From the NCBI RefSeq assembly GCF_014898815.1, contig NW_026515539.1, positions 2,418,001 to 2,482,000 on the forward strand: a stretch of 64,000 nucleotides of DNA, given 5' to 3'. Shown here one piece after another: positions 34,573 to 48,300 of the stretch. The translations under genes were made by a program, and so were the position numbers. This DNA comes from Panonychus citri. Taxonomy: Eukaryota; Arthropoda; Arachnida; Trombidiformes; Tetranychidae. The notes below the pieces were generated by a model, which saw nothing but the letters and a program-made list of their open reading frames with translations, was not told the DNA's origin and searched no databases. Position 1 is the stretch's first letter. Every line of letters starts with the position of its first letter.

Positions 34573-34968
34573 TGTAAGGGGATTAGGCATCAATTACGTC
34601 ATCTTATTTCTTTCCCCTATTTATCTTATCTAAATACCACGTGATACATTTAATTTCTCCCTTTAACCTCTAGGGCAATTGATATAAAAAGCCAATACAA
34701 ACACACAATTAATCAGAATTAGATTTCAAGTGTTACTCTTTAATTACTGTTATTTTAATTACTCACTCTCTTTATTGTTGTTAAATCTTTTGTTTAAACC
34801 CCTTTAATTAACCTTCAAATTTACTTAACCACAGTTCATGTTTACTAACCCCAAATTAAATAAGTTCAATTAATAAAAGTGCTATTCCTAAAAGTAACTT
34901 CGCCTTAGAATTAGTTCATCCTTTCTCGGAATCCCTGGTAGGGTTGTCTTAGTACAAATATACTTACA
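34573..34968 (+). repeat. 3' LTR
   Basis: 396 bp, identical to the 5' LTR except for three short indels near the middle (2, 1 and 1 bp) as far as I could compare. It is followed by the target duplication ATTCC (34969-34973). Confidence 0.97.
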
Positions 34969-37339
34969 ATTCCCTTCGGGGAGAAAGTCGTTTATTCAAT
35001 ATAATCCATCATCATGAATTTCATGGTGTAACTTTTTCTCTTCTTCTCTTATATGTTTACCACCCTTTTTACACTCTCTCTCTCTCCTCCTCCTCCTCCT
35101 TCTCTTTCTATACGTATTGTTATAATAAGAAGAAATTTGTTTCGAAAAAAAATATTAGAACTTTTTTTCTTCTTCAACTCTTATTTTCTTCTTAATCATA
35201 ATCACTCTGATTCAATATGTTCCAGCCAAGGATCAATCAAAATGTAAGATTAATATTTAGAATCTGAATTTTGTTCCATTGATCTTGAGCTTAGAGTTTC
35301 TCCTTCGCTCTTTCCTATCCTTAGTATTGATACTTTTGGGTGTGGACAACACTGAGTCCACTAAGATTTTCAGCTGCAAGTGTCAATGGGTCAGTTTCAT
35401 AGTGACTTCCGGTATAATCAATCACATCTCAGTCACGTGGCAAAAGGCGAGGATCAGGATGAAGATGATAATGAGAATATTGGATGAAAATTTGAAGATA
35501 CTAAAGATAAGAAAGGGAGAAAGAGAGAAAGGGAAGATGAATGTCATTTCCTATTCTAAGAGATGAACTAGAATGATAGGTAAGTGAAAAATTGGATTAA
35601 CTTGATTGCTTTTAATTTGAATAATTTAGATTAAGATGATAATGATAATGATGCTGAGAAAAATTTTTCAACCAATTTATGGTGTAAAGAAGTGAATTAA
35701 TGATCAACTTTCAAATGAAATCGTTTTGCTCATGAGTTGCAGTTGAATGAATTAATGATTAATTGATTGTAATTGTTTTGTAATCAATAATGAATGATGA
35801 ATGGAATAGTCTTTATAAAATTTCATCAATACTTTGCTCATGAAAAAAATCAAATATCAAATAACTTTCATCATGAAACTATGGGTGGGGTAATTGAGTG
35901 GGTCGGTGTTTCTGTATTTTGTCAAAGTAATTGGTGATTCTTGAGCGGAAATTTAGATGCAACTTCACATCCGAAAGTGAAAGATTGTCCAGTTTGATTT
36001 ATTATTGATCATGGAAACGATGACCATGGTGGGTGAAATGGAGGGTGTTGGGGTGACCAGTAAGAGAACTGAACTTTATTACTTTACGTTTACATGGTCA
36101 TTTGAGCATAAGAGGTAATGAGCTAAATAGACTTTGAAAAGGAAAGTTATTTGCAGCAATTTAAGTCCATTAATTAGCTTAATCATCACCATCAACATCA
36201 TCATCAGTTATATTATAATACAATTTGATGATGAGGATGAAAATGATGATAAAATAAAGTCATCAATCAGGAAGCTGTCAAAAGACAATCAACTAAAATT
36301 ACATTTATTTATTGTCCAAATCATTATGTCCATGTCAATGTGGCTAATTTTGTCAACAATCAAATCAATGGTTTTCTCATGATTATCAGCTGAACATTTT
36401 TCATCTCCATCACATCAGATTATCATCATTAAGATGATAAAGATGATTATGATGTATCATTGAAATGATTTATTTTCACTTGTGATTGTGTTTAAAACAA
36501 TTTATTGTCTTCAGTTAATGATAACATTTCCAAAGGCTCAATGAAAGTCACATTTAAATGATTCATATGAATCAATATCTTCATTGATGCTCATCGCTTT
36601 TCATGATAACCAAAATCATGAACATGATGATGAATCGATACCCTGAGGCATTTTGTCATTGTCTCTTTTGTATTCTCCCTGTTATTAATAATATCACCAA
36701 TACAATAACAATTGACAGGTAAACAAAAAGCTTAACCAGAATAACGGTAAATCTTTCAAAGGTAAATAACTTGAGAATTGATTTCATTTCATTAACTTGA
36801 TTGTCATTCATTAATAGATGATTAATCTAATAAGTGAATGGGAGTGTGGTTATTGGTGATTCTGAGGACTGAAAGTTCAGGTAGACTGAGTTGATTTGAT
36901 TTCTACCTTGGTAATCAATTGATTGTTTGTAAAATTTAGCTATCGATTAATTTGAATTAATCAGCTGTTTATAGTGGATAATGGTGATGATGATTATGGT
37001 CAATGAAGTTGAGACGAGTTAAATGTTACATGAAAATGGATGAATTATCTGAAGACCAGAATCGTTTATTATTGGCAGAGAAACGGAAATTGTCATCAAA
37101 TCAATATCCAATTGGAGGGTCATTATAAGAGCCATTTAAACTGACCAATGAGTTTTTACTCATTCCAATATTTTTTTCTCACTTTTTCCAACAGGAAGCT
37201 CCTATTTTTATCCTTCGAATCACTTTCTATCTTCCTAATCATCATTTTATTATTCGAACTTTTTTTTCCCTTCTCTCTTTCTCTTCATCAATGTCATCTT
37301 TGTATTTATTTGGTGATAAAGTTTCTTTTTCTTCCTTGT

Positions 37340-37341
<2 letters not shown>

Positions 37342-37388
<47 letters not shown>
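37342..37388. repeat. (CT)n microsatellite
   Basis: A CT array of about 23 units followed by an imperfect TTTC tract. Confidence 0.95.
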
Positions 37389-37394
<6 letters not shown>

Positions 37395-40300
37395 CTCTAT
37401 TTCTTTCTTTCTCTCTTTATCTCATTCAAACTGATCAACATTATCATCCTCATCATGATTCTCAGGAAAAAGTTCATTGTAATTCATGGATCTGATTCAA
37501 TTCTTGACAGGACAATATTTGTCTTCAAATTTTTCATCTTCTACTAATTCATGTTTCCATTTCTCATTTTCACGCTTTATCTGTTTCCTTTGCTTCCTTT
37601 TCTTCCGGTTGACACAATTTCCAATCAATTTCTGAGCAAATAATAAGATGATAGAAGAAAAAAACTGTAATCATTATCATGATGATACAATGACCAAGAA
37701 AAAGAAAGAAAAATGTGAAATAGAAAAAGAGACAGAAAGAAAGAAAGAAAGAAAGAAAAGTTCTGAGATAAATTGGATTCTTATTACTTTTTCTATCAAT
37801 TCCATCGGTTCCCAATTGAACCTCATGAATTTCATCATGTCAACGATCATGATCCCTAATCTAGAATTGATAAGATTTTTTTTGTATTCTCATCTTCAAC
37901 TCAATATCAATCATAATCTCAGTCACCACCAATATCTTAATGATAACCGGTAGTTAGAGATGATCCTTGATATTAAATTGATGCCGATCATCATAAAATC
38001 ATCATCGTAATCATAATCATCTCATAACATGTTGTTTATGTAGATAACATGAAAAAAACTGTCCATCTTAATAGTAACTTATACATACACTCACTTGCAT
38101 GGCCACTTTCACCATCAACATAATCATTATCATCCTCATCCAATCTACTTCCGCTTCTATATCTGGCTCATTACATGATTATATAATAATATCATAATCT
38201 AAATATAATATTACCTTAACCAGTTTCTCTTCCAAATCATTTCTTTACTTTCTACAGCTTCAACTTCCGATTCTATGAATTTCTTTTCTTAACAATCTTT
38301 TCTCATAATAATCACCATCGTCCATCCACCGAACAACATTTTCATCCAGATCATAACTTCCTCCTCCCACTTCCGACTCCTTTTCTTCCTCATCCTTCAC
38401 CATGAAAACCATGGTGATCATCATCATCATCATCTCCTTACTTTCCACTTGATACAAGTTAAGCTTACCAATCAATTTCCGTCTTTGAATCTTTTTTTCT
38501 GATACCTTGAGAGACTCAAAGTGATGAGATGATAATGATGATGATGCTATTGGCAAAATAATGATTAACTTGATGATGATTATGATGATGAATAAAAAAA
38601 GGTAATCACAGATGATGAGAATCTAATTCAGTTTAAGAGTTTATTGTATCTTGTCTAAGATGAGGATGAGGATGATAACTGTTTCTTTTGTATCATCAAA
38701 CTCATTGTGAGACCTCAGAAGTTGATGATGATCATCATGGCAAAGAGGAAGATAATGATTCTGTTGATGATACACAAGTAAAACTCTGAAATCTTCATCA
38801 TGAAACTGATGATCAAAGTGAACTATACAAAGATAACTCTCCATGAAAAATGATTAACTTCAAGCTCAGTTCTTATTATCTAATATTTCATGGTAACAAT
38901 AAAATCTCATTAGTATTGAAAACGATCAATCCAATTAATATTATTCCCAAGAAATTATCACCAAGAATTGAAATCACAATTGACTCACTTATTATTATTG
39001 TTTTTATTGTTTACATGATGATAGTTTTGTTCATTCATCAATGTCACTATGATGATAATTCATGAGATTAAAATAATCAATTGAAATTTCATAGACCATG
39101 TAAATGATTTTCATCCTTTGGTGTTAGAGGTCAAGTTATATCAAGAAAAGATGAAAATTAAATGGTAAATGTCTTTCAAATGTCCAGTTTTTATTTCCAT
39201 CAACAACAAAAAAAACAAGATTCACCGAAAAGATTATCATCATGCAGAAAATGATAATAAATCAACTGAGCCGTGAATTGATTTATGAACTGAAACATAT
39301 TCAGAATTTTCTGAAATTCAAATTCGAACTGAAAGATTAGGCTTCAAGTTGAAAGGGACTGAATAAAATTCATAAAGACCATGAACTTACCAACTGATTT
39401 TCGGTCATCGACCAAATATAAATCGATTCAGGTGAAGGTGAAAATATTGAGAATTGTTTAGAAATTTCCGAACAAAAATTCCGCATCCTCAGCCATTTCA
39501 TGGTGAATAAAACCCTATAGATTTTCCAGAAATATTTTATCTCATTCAGAGGCAGTAAGAAATAAATCTTATTGGTGAAACAGAATTCTGAGCCTGAACT
39601 TTTTTGTTAACCTTCATTAATGAAAAAATCAATTAACTCGCAGGAAAAAAAGTTAATTAGGTTGAGCTGATTGAGTGTAATTGATTAGACTCATAATTTG
39701 TATCAATGATTAACATCATCTTCTCACACATTGTCATCCTCATCATCCACTCTTACAACAAAGATAACATCTTAAAGAGAATGGGATAATATCAATAGAG
39801 CTCTTTCTCTCATTCTCATGTCCGTGTTCGTAGTTACTTTTGTATGATTTATAATGAAAAAGAACAAAAAAAATTCGAAAAAAAAAAGAATAACAAAGAT
39901 TCTCCCAATATTTACATTTCACCAAACTTCCTGCACGGAAATCGGATACATTCCACCCACCACCCACCTCACTCTCCATCCTCCTCCTCTTTCATCATAT
40001 TTTCATGTTTTTCTCTATTTCCTCATCTCTCATCTTCCTTCATTCATAAATATTTCATTCTATTTACAACCATTTATCACAATTTGATTCAATATTATCC
40101 TTATCTCCATCCTCCGCCCCCACCCAAATCTCTCCCTTTCATTGTCTCTCTCACTCACCTCCTTCATTATCTCCCTCACTCCTTAACAATGGCAATAATA
40201 AATTCATTAACCAAAAATTAATAACACCATTTAATTTAACCATTGAATCAACACTAATGAATAATAATTAATTGCTTTTCACAATAACAACAAAAACCTA

Positions 40301-41922
40301 AATTAAAAACTTAAAAAAATTGTAACAATTTAATTGTAAATTAAATCATTAACAGCAATTTATTTCCATTAATCATTAACTATTACACACACACAACCAA
40401 CACTAATCATATGATTTATTAATAACAATTATTGTTGATTTAAAAGATTAACAATCTATGATTAATAAATAAATTGTTCCCATAATAATATATCCATGAA
40501 CAATTAACAATTAATGTAACCACCTCGTTACATTAATGGTAAAAATGTAAATCAAATTACATCAAGGTAAATATTTGCCTAATCAAACAATCAATAAATT
40601 GTAACAGTAACAACAACAACAAAATCAACCACAAAACTTTAATTGTGACTACAATAAATCAATAGACTGTGAATGATTAGTTAATCACAATTAATTATCT
40701 CTCTCTCCATTGTAATGAAATTTTTTTTTCCTTAACTGTCTTTTCATTATCATCAAAGTTAATTAATTTAATTCATGGTTCTAATCAACAAGCAATATCA
40801 AACTCAATCGTTATCATAATTAGGTTAATTATAATCGTCATCCATTTTGTTAGAAAGCAATTAATTAGCTTTTCATTAACTTTTTTTCATCAACAATCAG
40901 ATGATAATTATCATGATAATGAAGGTAATTAAAATATAATCTCAGTCTTCCGACTTGAATCATTATCATGTTTAATTAGATTATTATTTAATTATCTTTT
41001 CAACTATATTGTTGTTCATTTTTTTTATTAACTCTTAATTAGTCTTAGCCGATCATCATTAAGTTTATCATCATTGATTAGACTCTAATTGTCAATCAAT
41101 TTTAATCTTGATCGACTAATTTAAGTTTAAATATTTTGATAGAAACTTTTTTCGAAACTTTTTTCATCTTCGAATTTTGAATTACAAAGTTCAAATGTTA
41201 GAACTTTTTTCTTTGTCTGAATTATAATTCGAAAGTGAAAATGTTACACCTAATAATCATATTCTAAGCATGAAATTATTTCGATTCTTTGTTAACATTA
41301 TCATTCTCTCTCTCTCTTTCTATTTCTTATGAATGAATCATGAATAATATAATAAGATGATTAAATTCTGATTTAAATTGTTTATTGAATTCGATAGAAG
41401 ATAAAAGTTGTAAGAGAAAAAGAAAAGAAAGAAGAAAAAAGTTCGAAAATCAGATGAAACTGTAAATGATTTTCTTTCACCAAAAAAGAAGGAAAAAAAT
41501 GGAGATTAACTTATGAAAGAAAAACATGAAAATAAACAGAATTGAAACTTTGATTTCGAATTGAATATTTTTTCACCCTCCCTGTAACCAGAATTCATTG
41601 AAATTGAAGATAACAAATGATGTGTTATAAAAAGCTCATCACGATTCCCATGATGGTATAATATTCATATTGAATTTTCATATTCTCTCATTTCTATTGA
41701 ATAAACAGTTAATGATGAAAATAATATTTTGTTCATGATGATTACCATGAAAATCATTTTCAAAATGTTCATCATTCATTGTTACCATGAAATCAAAATG
41801 TAATATTGAGAAAAGTTCAATAAATAATAATAGTTTTTCATGAGAAATCAATAAGTTAACATTTATTTTTATCAGCAACAAAATCAACATGATTACCTGA
41901 TGCTAATCAACTTGACAAAAGT

Positions 41923-42156
41923 GACCATTTGACCAATGATCAAAACTATTAAAGCTAATGAAGGTTGTAAAGATAGAAAGTCTCTCTCACTGACCATTGG
42001 TCACTTTGTTTTTCCACCTTTAGACTTTCGTTTCATTACAATTTAAACCTTTTTCACCTTGTTCATTATCATTATCATCGTCATCCTCTTCATTGTGATA
42101 ACTTTTAAAAAGTTAATTGTTATAACTTTATAACTAAATAGAGGCATCAATGGTCA
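41923..42156. promoter_or_regulatory. TGACCA/TGGTCA hexamer cluster 4
   Basis: Five hexamers in ~230 bp, including the facing pair in CTGACCATTGGTCAC, plus TAGTGGACACA just downstream, a motif also found near 10942. Confidence 0.3.
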
Positions 42157-43246
42157 TCTAAATAGTGGACACAACACAAAATGTTCAATTTTAACAATGA
42201 ACTTTTTACAATCTGTTTTGTATTTTTATTACCTTTAATTGTTTACCCTTGATTAACCTGAGATTTGCTATTTGATTGTCCTCTTGTAATTAACCTTTGA
42301 TGCTTAATTGTTGATTGCTATTATTAATACATTAAATTTTACAATCGACTCATTTAATTTTCATCACAATTAAGTTGCTTTTCACTCTTAAAGTGATAGT
42401 GGTAATAAAATGTTGGTCTAACAATTAAATTAAGCTCATCATTAGTTACCTTTTAGTTAACTTTTGGCTACTTACTTTTATTATGATTATTGCTCTAAAC
42501 ACCTTGACCCAACCTCTTAATTGTTAATTTAACTGCAGCAATTAAATGCGTTGAAAACAGTTTAATTGATCATTAATTTAGTTGGCTTTCCAAGCTTTTG
42601 TTGTTAATTTTAAATTGTTAACTGACTAAACTGTAAACAATCAATTAAGTTTGATTCAATGTTTCAATTGAAAAATTAATTGTTTCCTGGCAAGTAAATT
42701 TGTTGTTCATCAAATTTAATTATCATTTGATTGTCTTGTTACTATTAAGACATAAAATATTTTTATTGTTACAATTTAGTTAACAATGATCAACGTTGTA
42801 AATGATTAAATTCATTGTAAACATGTTAACTAGGAAATTGAGCTTGATCAAAATTAAAACGTTATTACATTAAGAAATTTGTGATTTTTAATTGTATTTG
42901 TGTTATTACAATTTCGTCTTTGTAATTAACTTAATTACTATTGGAAAAAGGTAAAGGTGATAATCATGTTTACCACCCACTTTTTGTTTCTACCTGATAA
43001 TTAACATCCAAACTTAAAGGTAAGGCTAACCCTTTACTTGTAATCAGGTAAAAAGCCGAGACCAAAATCAATGATAACATTATAATGATTAGTGTTAATT
43101 GTTGTGAATTTAAATTGATACCTAAAAGTAGCCGATCTTAATGGTTATTGATTTGTTGTAATTAGTGAGGTTGTGATAAGTGGATGAGTTTGAATTGAAT
43201 CAACATTAAAATTCATTGATGAAATTGAAAAATTGAAACTTGATCA

Positions 43247-43604
43247 ATAATAAATGTGAAATCGTGATGACAATTTAAATTGTAATTACTACGATTATTA
43301 TTATTATTTAAGATGAAATGAATGAAAGTTAATTACTTGTCAGTTGAGAACAAGATATTTATCATTATCTTAATTGTTCTTGTGGTCAAGTGATTAAACT
43401 CAATGGAAAATCATTTTCTATGTAGTTTCATATTTCGTTTGAAAGAAAAGTAGAAAAGGTAAAAAGGTAAAGGTAAGAGTTAAATGTGACAATAATTTTA
43501 CAAGATTATCTTTTACTCTGTTGGGTGTTTTTCCCTTAATCTGGTTCGAGTTTGTTGCTTACCTTTTGTTTACTTTTTTCTGTAGTTACCTGTGGATAGA
43601 GAGT

Positions 43605-43650
<46 letters not shown>

Positions 43651-43893
43651 TTCGATTTGATTTGATTGTTTTGACTATAACAATAAAGAATCGTTTAAAT
43701 GTAAACATATAATTAACTTTAATCTGAATCAGATCTTAATCTTAATCTTGTGTTTAAAGCGAAGGTGCCAATCAACAAGTAACAGGGAAAAAAAGACAAA
43801 CACAAACCAATGACTTTATCTTTTCAGTGGAAACATTGAAATCGATACACTAAATTGTAACAACCAACACAAAAGAGGAATTAAAAAATGTTC
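43247..43893. repeat. Duplicated ~650 bp segment, copy 2
   Basis: Same orientation as 1641-2305 and about 99% identical by eye outside a shorter GA tract (43608-43645). Outside these limits the flanks are unrelated. It is the only long repeat I found linking the Msx interval with the far end of the gene-poor region. Confidence 0.85.
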
Positions 43894-44998
43894 AAAAACA
43901 CAATTCAATCTATTCAAATGATTTCGGTAAAATTAAATCTCTAATTATCAACAATCAATTGTCACAATTCAAATGATCAACAAATGACTGAAATTGAAAC
44001 TGAAAATTTCTCAACAGAATCAAAACTAAAATCTAATGAATGAAATGAAAACTTTTTATTTGAAACTTTGGTTACGATTTATTTACGTCAACGCGTTAAT
44101 CGATTAATTGTCTCGTTTATCTTGTTAATTGTCGAAGAATATTCAATTCACTTAATTGTATTAGTTAAGGTTAACAGTTAATTCTCATGAGACTCATTTT
44201 CTTCAATCGTTTAGTTTATCTTAAGCTTCTGTTAAAGCGAAAGGGATTTTGTCTCTTCTTCTAGTGGTTAGAGTATCAAGAGAGATTAAGAAAGAAACAA
44301 AGACGATGGATTATCCCTACAAACGACTTTGATCATCATTCATCTTTTTCCTCTCTCTCTTCTTCATGATGAGTGATCATCATTTTCAATCATCATCGTT
44401 TTCATCATTTCCCATGAGCACAATCATCATCGATTGTCATTCTCAATTTAATTAGATTTTAAATGAGCCACTAAACGTTTATGGTTAATGAATGAAAAAA
44501 CAAACATTTTGTTCAAATAAATGATTAACAATAATTGTCAAGACAATTAAAGTAACACAAGAAATTAAGTAGCTCATGATTAGATTAATCAAATTGTTTT
44601 CAGCAATCAGAACACTGAATTTCCACTAAATGAGAAATTGCCAATATAAACATGGAAAATGCTTAATTTAGAAATGTGAATTAACTTCATCAAGCTACTG
44701 GTTCGATTATTGTCATGAAGATTTATTTTTTCAACTCGAAACGATTATAACTCTCGTTATATACTCGTTGTCCATAGTATTTATTAACAATCAAATAATT
44801 GGAAATTGTTCATATTACAACCATGTGTATACAAATATGATTCTCGTTCAGGTTTGGAGAATATCATCCAGAATTCTCGTCGAGTTCAGAGGTCGATTTT
44901 TGGACAGTATTGAAAATGTATCGAATGGAGAAACAATCGATGGACAGTTTTCTTAAACTTTACAAGAGTTTTACACAGTTAAATTGGATTGTCGCTAA

Positions 44999-46048
44999 TT
45001 AACTTCTTTTCATTTCAGCAGCAATTTTGAACAGAGCTTTACGATTCGTTGCTGACATGTTATCTTCTTTACCAGTATCGATCAATTCTTTGAATATTTC
45101 TTGGCAGAACTTATCCCTCCAGTTTGATTGACATTCTGATCTTAAGAATAAACGAATTTCTTTAAAAATTGATTCTTTACTTGTACTCAAAATGCGAGAA
45201 TCAGAATTTCTTGGAATAGCTTTGATAACAGGCCTAATTGCAGAAATATAAACATCACATTTATCGTTTGGATCCCAAATAACTTGTCTCATGGTAACAT
45301 TTTGAAGCTCCTCAATATAAACTTCAAGAATATGGGCCAACATTTCAACAGATTCATCGGAAGCAATGAAAATTTCATTCAGAAAATTAAAATCTCTCGG
45401 TTCACTATCAAAAATGGCCACTCTTAAACTACGATTAATCATATGTCTGACCAGTAAAGCATATTTATCAACTCGAAAGAAATCAATTCCCATCCATTCT
45501 CGAGCCAATAATTTGAAACCAGTAATCAGATAATCTTTCTCATTCTGATAGCGACAATTATAAGCAATGTCATGAAGAATCTCCTCACATTTAGTAACCT
45601 CCGTGTACCAAACAGCAAAGAACATTCCTTTCCATAGATCTTCTAATTCTGATTGATTAAAATTATGAGTCGGTGCCAGAATTGCGGCCACGGCTTTACG
45701 ACGTTTCTCATTACTTATCGGTGAACAAACATGATGAACAAACTTTTTGATTGTTTGATTAGATTTCTTTTTCTTCTTCTTTTGAACGACATCACCAGAT
45801 TCTTGTAAATTTCTTTTCGTCTTTTTTATCATTCCATTAGATTGCTGAAGTAATTCCAAGCCAGAATCCAAAACTAGAAACAAGGAAGAAAAAAAAACAA
45901 AAAAAAACATGAGAAAATGTGATAAAACATGTGCTAAGGAAAAGACTCTTACTATCGACAAAGAAGCAATTTAAAAACTGATTCACTTCACCAAGAATTA
46001 GTTAATCTATCACTTACCAGAATCGCCGTTCACATTTGCATGAGACAT
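44999..46048 (-). CDS. RRP1: Ribosomal RNA processing protein 1 (Nop52/RRP1 family)
   Basis: Two exons: 46018-46048 (starts ATG, 31 nt) and 44999-45873, joined across a 144 bp intron (GTAAGT donor, pyrimidine-rich tract, CTAG acceptor), giving 301 residues. The phase at the junction is consistent. The Nop52 domain is recognisable by ELEDLWKGMFFAVWYTE and the downstream REWMGIDFFRVDKYALLVRH block. A Lys-rich, probably nucleolar-targeting stretch lies near residues 30-45. RRP1/Nop52 acts in the nucleolus in pre-rRNA processing for the large subunit (family knowledge). The protein is shorter than many metazoan RRP1 proteins, which have long basic tails, and is closer to the yeast length. It is divergently arranged with FAH. 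The long N-terminal extension of the uninterrupted exon 2 frame is intronic. Confidence 0.88.
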
Positions 46049-46769
46049 AATATTAACTAATTTAATTAATTGTTCAATCAATAGTAGAGTTTAAATAACA
46101 ATTTAAGAAACCAAATCACAAAAATAAACAAAAGCATTGAGATTAAAGCAGAAATTAGAAACTCAGATGTAAACAAAAAAGCACGTTGACTATTTAACAC
46201 ACTTTATCCTCAGTGGTAACCATGGTTACTAATAATTTAGAAATCGATTAATTTAACTTTTTTTTATTAATTTTTCGCATTAATTGAAACATTTTGTCGA
46301 TTTTATTTAAATTAAAACTATATTTCTTTTTTCCCCATCAATAATTACAGCTGATTGTGGTTTAATTAGTTAGCGGTTGGAGAGAAAATGGTTCTGTTAA
46401 AATAGTTTGAAGCTAATGGAATGATCTGTTAATTGGATGATTCTTATTAATGTGTTGATTAACTTGGTAACTGGAAATGAATTAAATTGTTTGTATGGAA
46501 TTAGTGAAAAATATTCAAGGTTGAATCCGATAGATTAAACATAACGAAGGAAAATATTAATATTATTATCGTATTTTCTCAATATACTTGAAAAGATCAT
46601 CAAAGATAAACCTGATTAACTGACTGATTGTTAAATTGTTGATTAGATACAAAGTATCAGATCATAAGCATTTATATTTAAAGAGAAAGTAAAAAACAAG
46701 TATCAGTTAATAATAATCTGTGGTTTAAGAGAAGTCATTTTGTCAAGGACTAATTGTGAACAATTAACA
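46049..46769. promoter_or_regulatory. Divergent promoter region, RRP1 / FAH
   Basis: 721 bp between the two start codons, AT-rich, containing the 5' untranslated regions of both genes. It is bidirectional by arrangement. No clear TATA box or repeated operator-like site was seen. Confidence 0.5.
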
Positions 46770-48103
46770 ATGTCTTGGGTTCCAATTCCAGCAACAAGTC
46801 AGTTTACAATTGACAATTTACCTTATGGTGTTTTCTCAACGAGTAATAATGTAAGTAAAACAATTTAATTCCCGTTCAATCAAATTATTATCATGATCAA
46901 TTTTTCCTTCTCAATTATCCTTAGTCAACTCATCGGATCGGTGTGGCCATTGGAGATCATATTCTTGACCTTAAAGTTGTCCATCATCTTTTCAATTTTG
47001 AGAAGTTGATTAAATCTGGTGAACATGTTTTAACCAAATCAACTTTAAATGACTTCATGAGTTTGTCTCCATCTGAATGGCATCAAGTACGAGTCAAGAT
47101 TCAAGATCTTTTATCGGGTAAAGATAAGTCCTTGGAAAATGATCTGTGTCTTCGTAGAACGGCCTTGGTTGAACAAAAAGAGGCCACTATGCATTTACCA
47201 GCGACAATCGGTGATTACACTGATTTTTATTCATCAATTTATCATGCAACTAATGTCGGTATAATGTTCAGAGGTAAAGAGAATGCGCTGATGCCCAATT
47301 GGCGACATATTCCCGTTGGTTATCATGGTCGAGCGTCTTCAATAGTTGTCTCAGAAACACCGATTCGAAGGCCAAATGGTCAAACCAAGAATGACGATGA
47401 AAGTAAACCAGGTTTCGGTCCTTGTCGTTTACTTGACTTTGAATTGGAAATGGCCTTTTTTGTTGGTAACACCGCTAATCAACTTGGTCAACCAATTCCA
47501 ATTGTTGAAGCTCAAGATCACATTTTCGGCATGGTTTTGATGAACGATTGGTCCGCTCGTGACATCCAAAAATGGGAATACGTACCATTGGGACCTTTTC
47601 TGTCTAAAAACTTTGGGACAACCATAAGTCCATGGGTCGTACCAATGGAAGCACTTGAACCATTCAAAGTTGAAATGTATAAACAAGAACCCGAGCCGCT
47701 TAATTATCTTAAAGATAAAAATGACTTTGGACTTGATATAAATTTGAATGTTCAATTGAAACCACAAAACGGTGAACCAATAACCATTTCGAATACAAAT
47801 TTCCGTCATATGTACTGGAGTATGAAACAACAATTGGCTCATCAAACAATCACTGGATGTAATGTTAATCCAGGTGATCTATTGGCTTCGGGAACGATTA
47901 GTGGACCAGAACCCGAATCTTATGGATCCATGTTGGAGATAACCTGGAGAGGATCTAAACCAATAACTTTGCCCGATGGAAGTCAAAGGAAATTCATACA
48001 AGATGGAGACGAAATCATCTTATCAGGATTCTGTGAGAGAGATGGAATCAAGATCGGCTTCGGTCAATGTCGAGGTGTCGTTCTTCCCGCTTTGGCTCTT
48101 TAA
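46770..48103 (+). CDS. FAH: Fumarylacetoacetase
   Basis: Two exons, 46770-46850 and 46925-48103, around a 74 bp intron (GTAAGT...CCTTAG), giving 419 residues, the same length as human FAH. The enzyme hydrolyses fumarylacetoacetate to fumarate and acetoacetate, the last step of tyrosine breakdown, in the cytosol. Exon 1 holds the N-terminal LPYGVFST motif. Exon 2 holds the catalytic domain with IGDYTDFYSS (metal-binding Asp near 127), HATNVG (catalytic His near 134), PVGYHGRASS, the metal-binding LDFELEMAFF, NDWSARDIQKWEYVPLGPF and GDLLASGTISGPEPES, all strongly conserved. No defect was seen. It is convergent with MRPL13, whose stop codon lies about 200 bp downstream. Confidence 0.98.
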
Positions 48104-48220
48104 GAAATAGAACCATATTGATTTTGTTTACAATGAACAATTTTCTGTGAAGAAAAATTGTTAATTCGATAAAATTGAAAGCTAAAAATTTGGAACAAAC
48201 TTTCTAACTTTTTACTTGAT

Positions 48221-48226
48221 AATAAA
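48221..48226 (+). terminator. Probable FAH polyadenylation signal
   Basis: AATAAA about 120 bp after the FAH stop codon and before the convergent MRPL13 3' end. Confidence 0.55.
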
Positions 48227-48300
48227 GAAGAAAAAATTTATAACTCATTAATATATATAAGAGACTAAGTAATTAAATTGATCCAGTTCAAGTATTCACA

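Larger units (their letters stand above)
24466..34968 (+). mobile_element. Ty3/gypsy-type LTR retrotransposon with an exonuclease ORF
   Basis: A complete insertion of 10,503 bp. It is bounded by direct LTRs (24466-24865 and 34573-34968) that start TGTAAG and end CTTACA, and flanked by the 5 bp target duplication ATTCC (24461-24465 and 34969-34973). Order inside: leader, ORF1, a Gag-protease-RT-RNase H-integrase frame, a palindrome-rich spacer, and an ORF encoding RING/TRAF-like zinc fingers plus a DEDDh exonuclease. RNase H before integrase gives the Ty3/gypsy order. The LTRs differ only by three short indels (4 bp) as far as I can read, so insertion is recent. RT carries an internal deletion and integrase a frameshift, so this copy is probably not autonomous. 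Confidence 0.97.
34969..44998. other. Gene-poor region between retrotransposon and RRP1
   Basis: About 10 kb of AT-rich sequence without a recognisable gene. It contains microsatellites (CT array at 37342-37388; GA in 43618-43645), hexamer cluster 4 and the second copy of the 650 bp repeat. Small open frames here (for example around 35053-35566 and 38260-38556) are low in complexity or unlike any family I know. Confidence 0.55.

Noticed and set aside
35053..35566. Two short plus-strand frames after the retrotransposon
   Set aside because: One is a CT/CTC-repeat frame, the other lacks any family resemblance or splice context.
44768..44956. 62-codon plus-strand frame next to the RRP1 3' end
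   Set aside because: No recognisable domain; it probably overlaps the 3' flank of RRP1 by chance.
45874..45961. N-terminal hydrophobic extension of the RRP1 exon 2 frame
   Set aside because: It lies in the 144 bp intron; splicing to the exon at 46018-46048 gives a consistent phase and an ATG.
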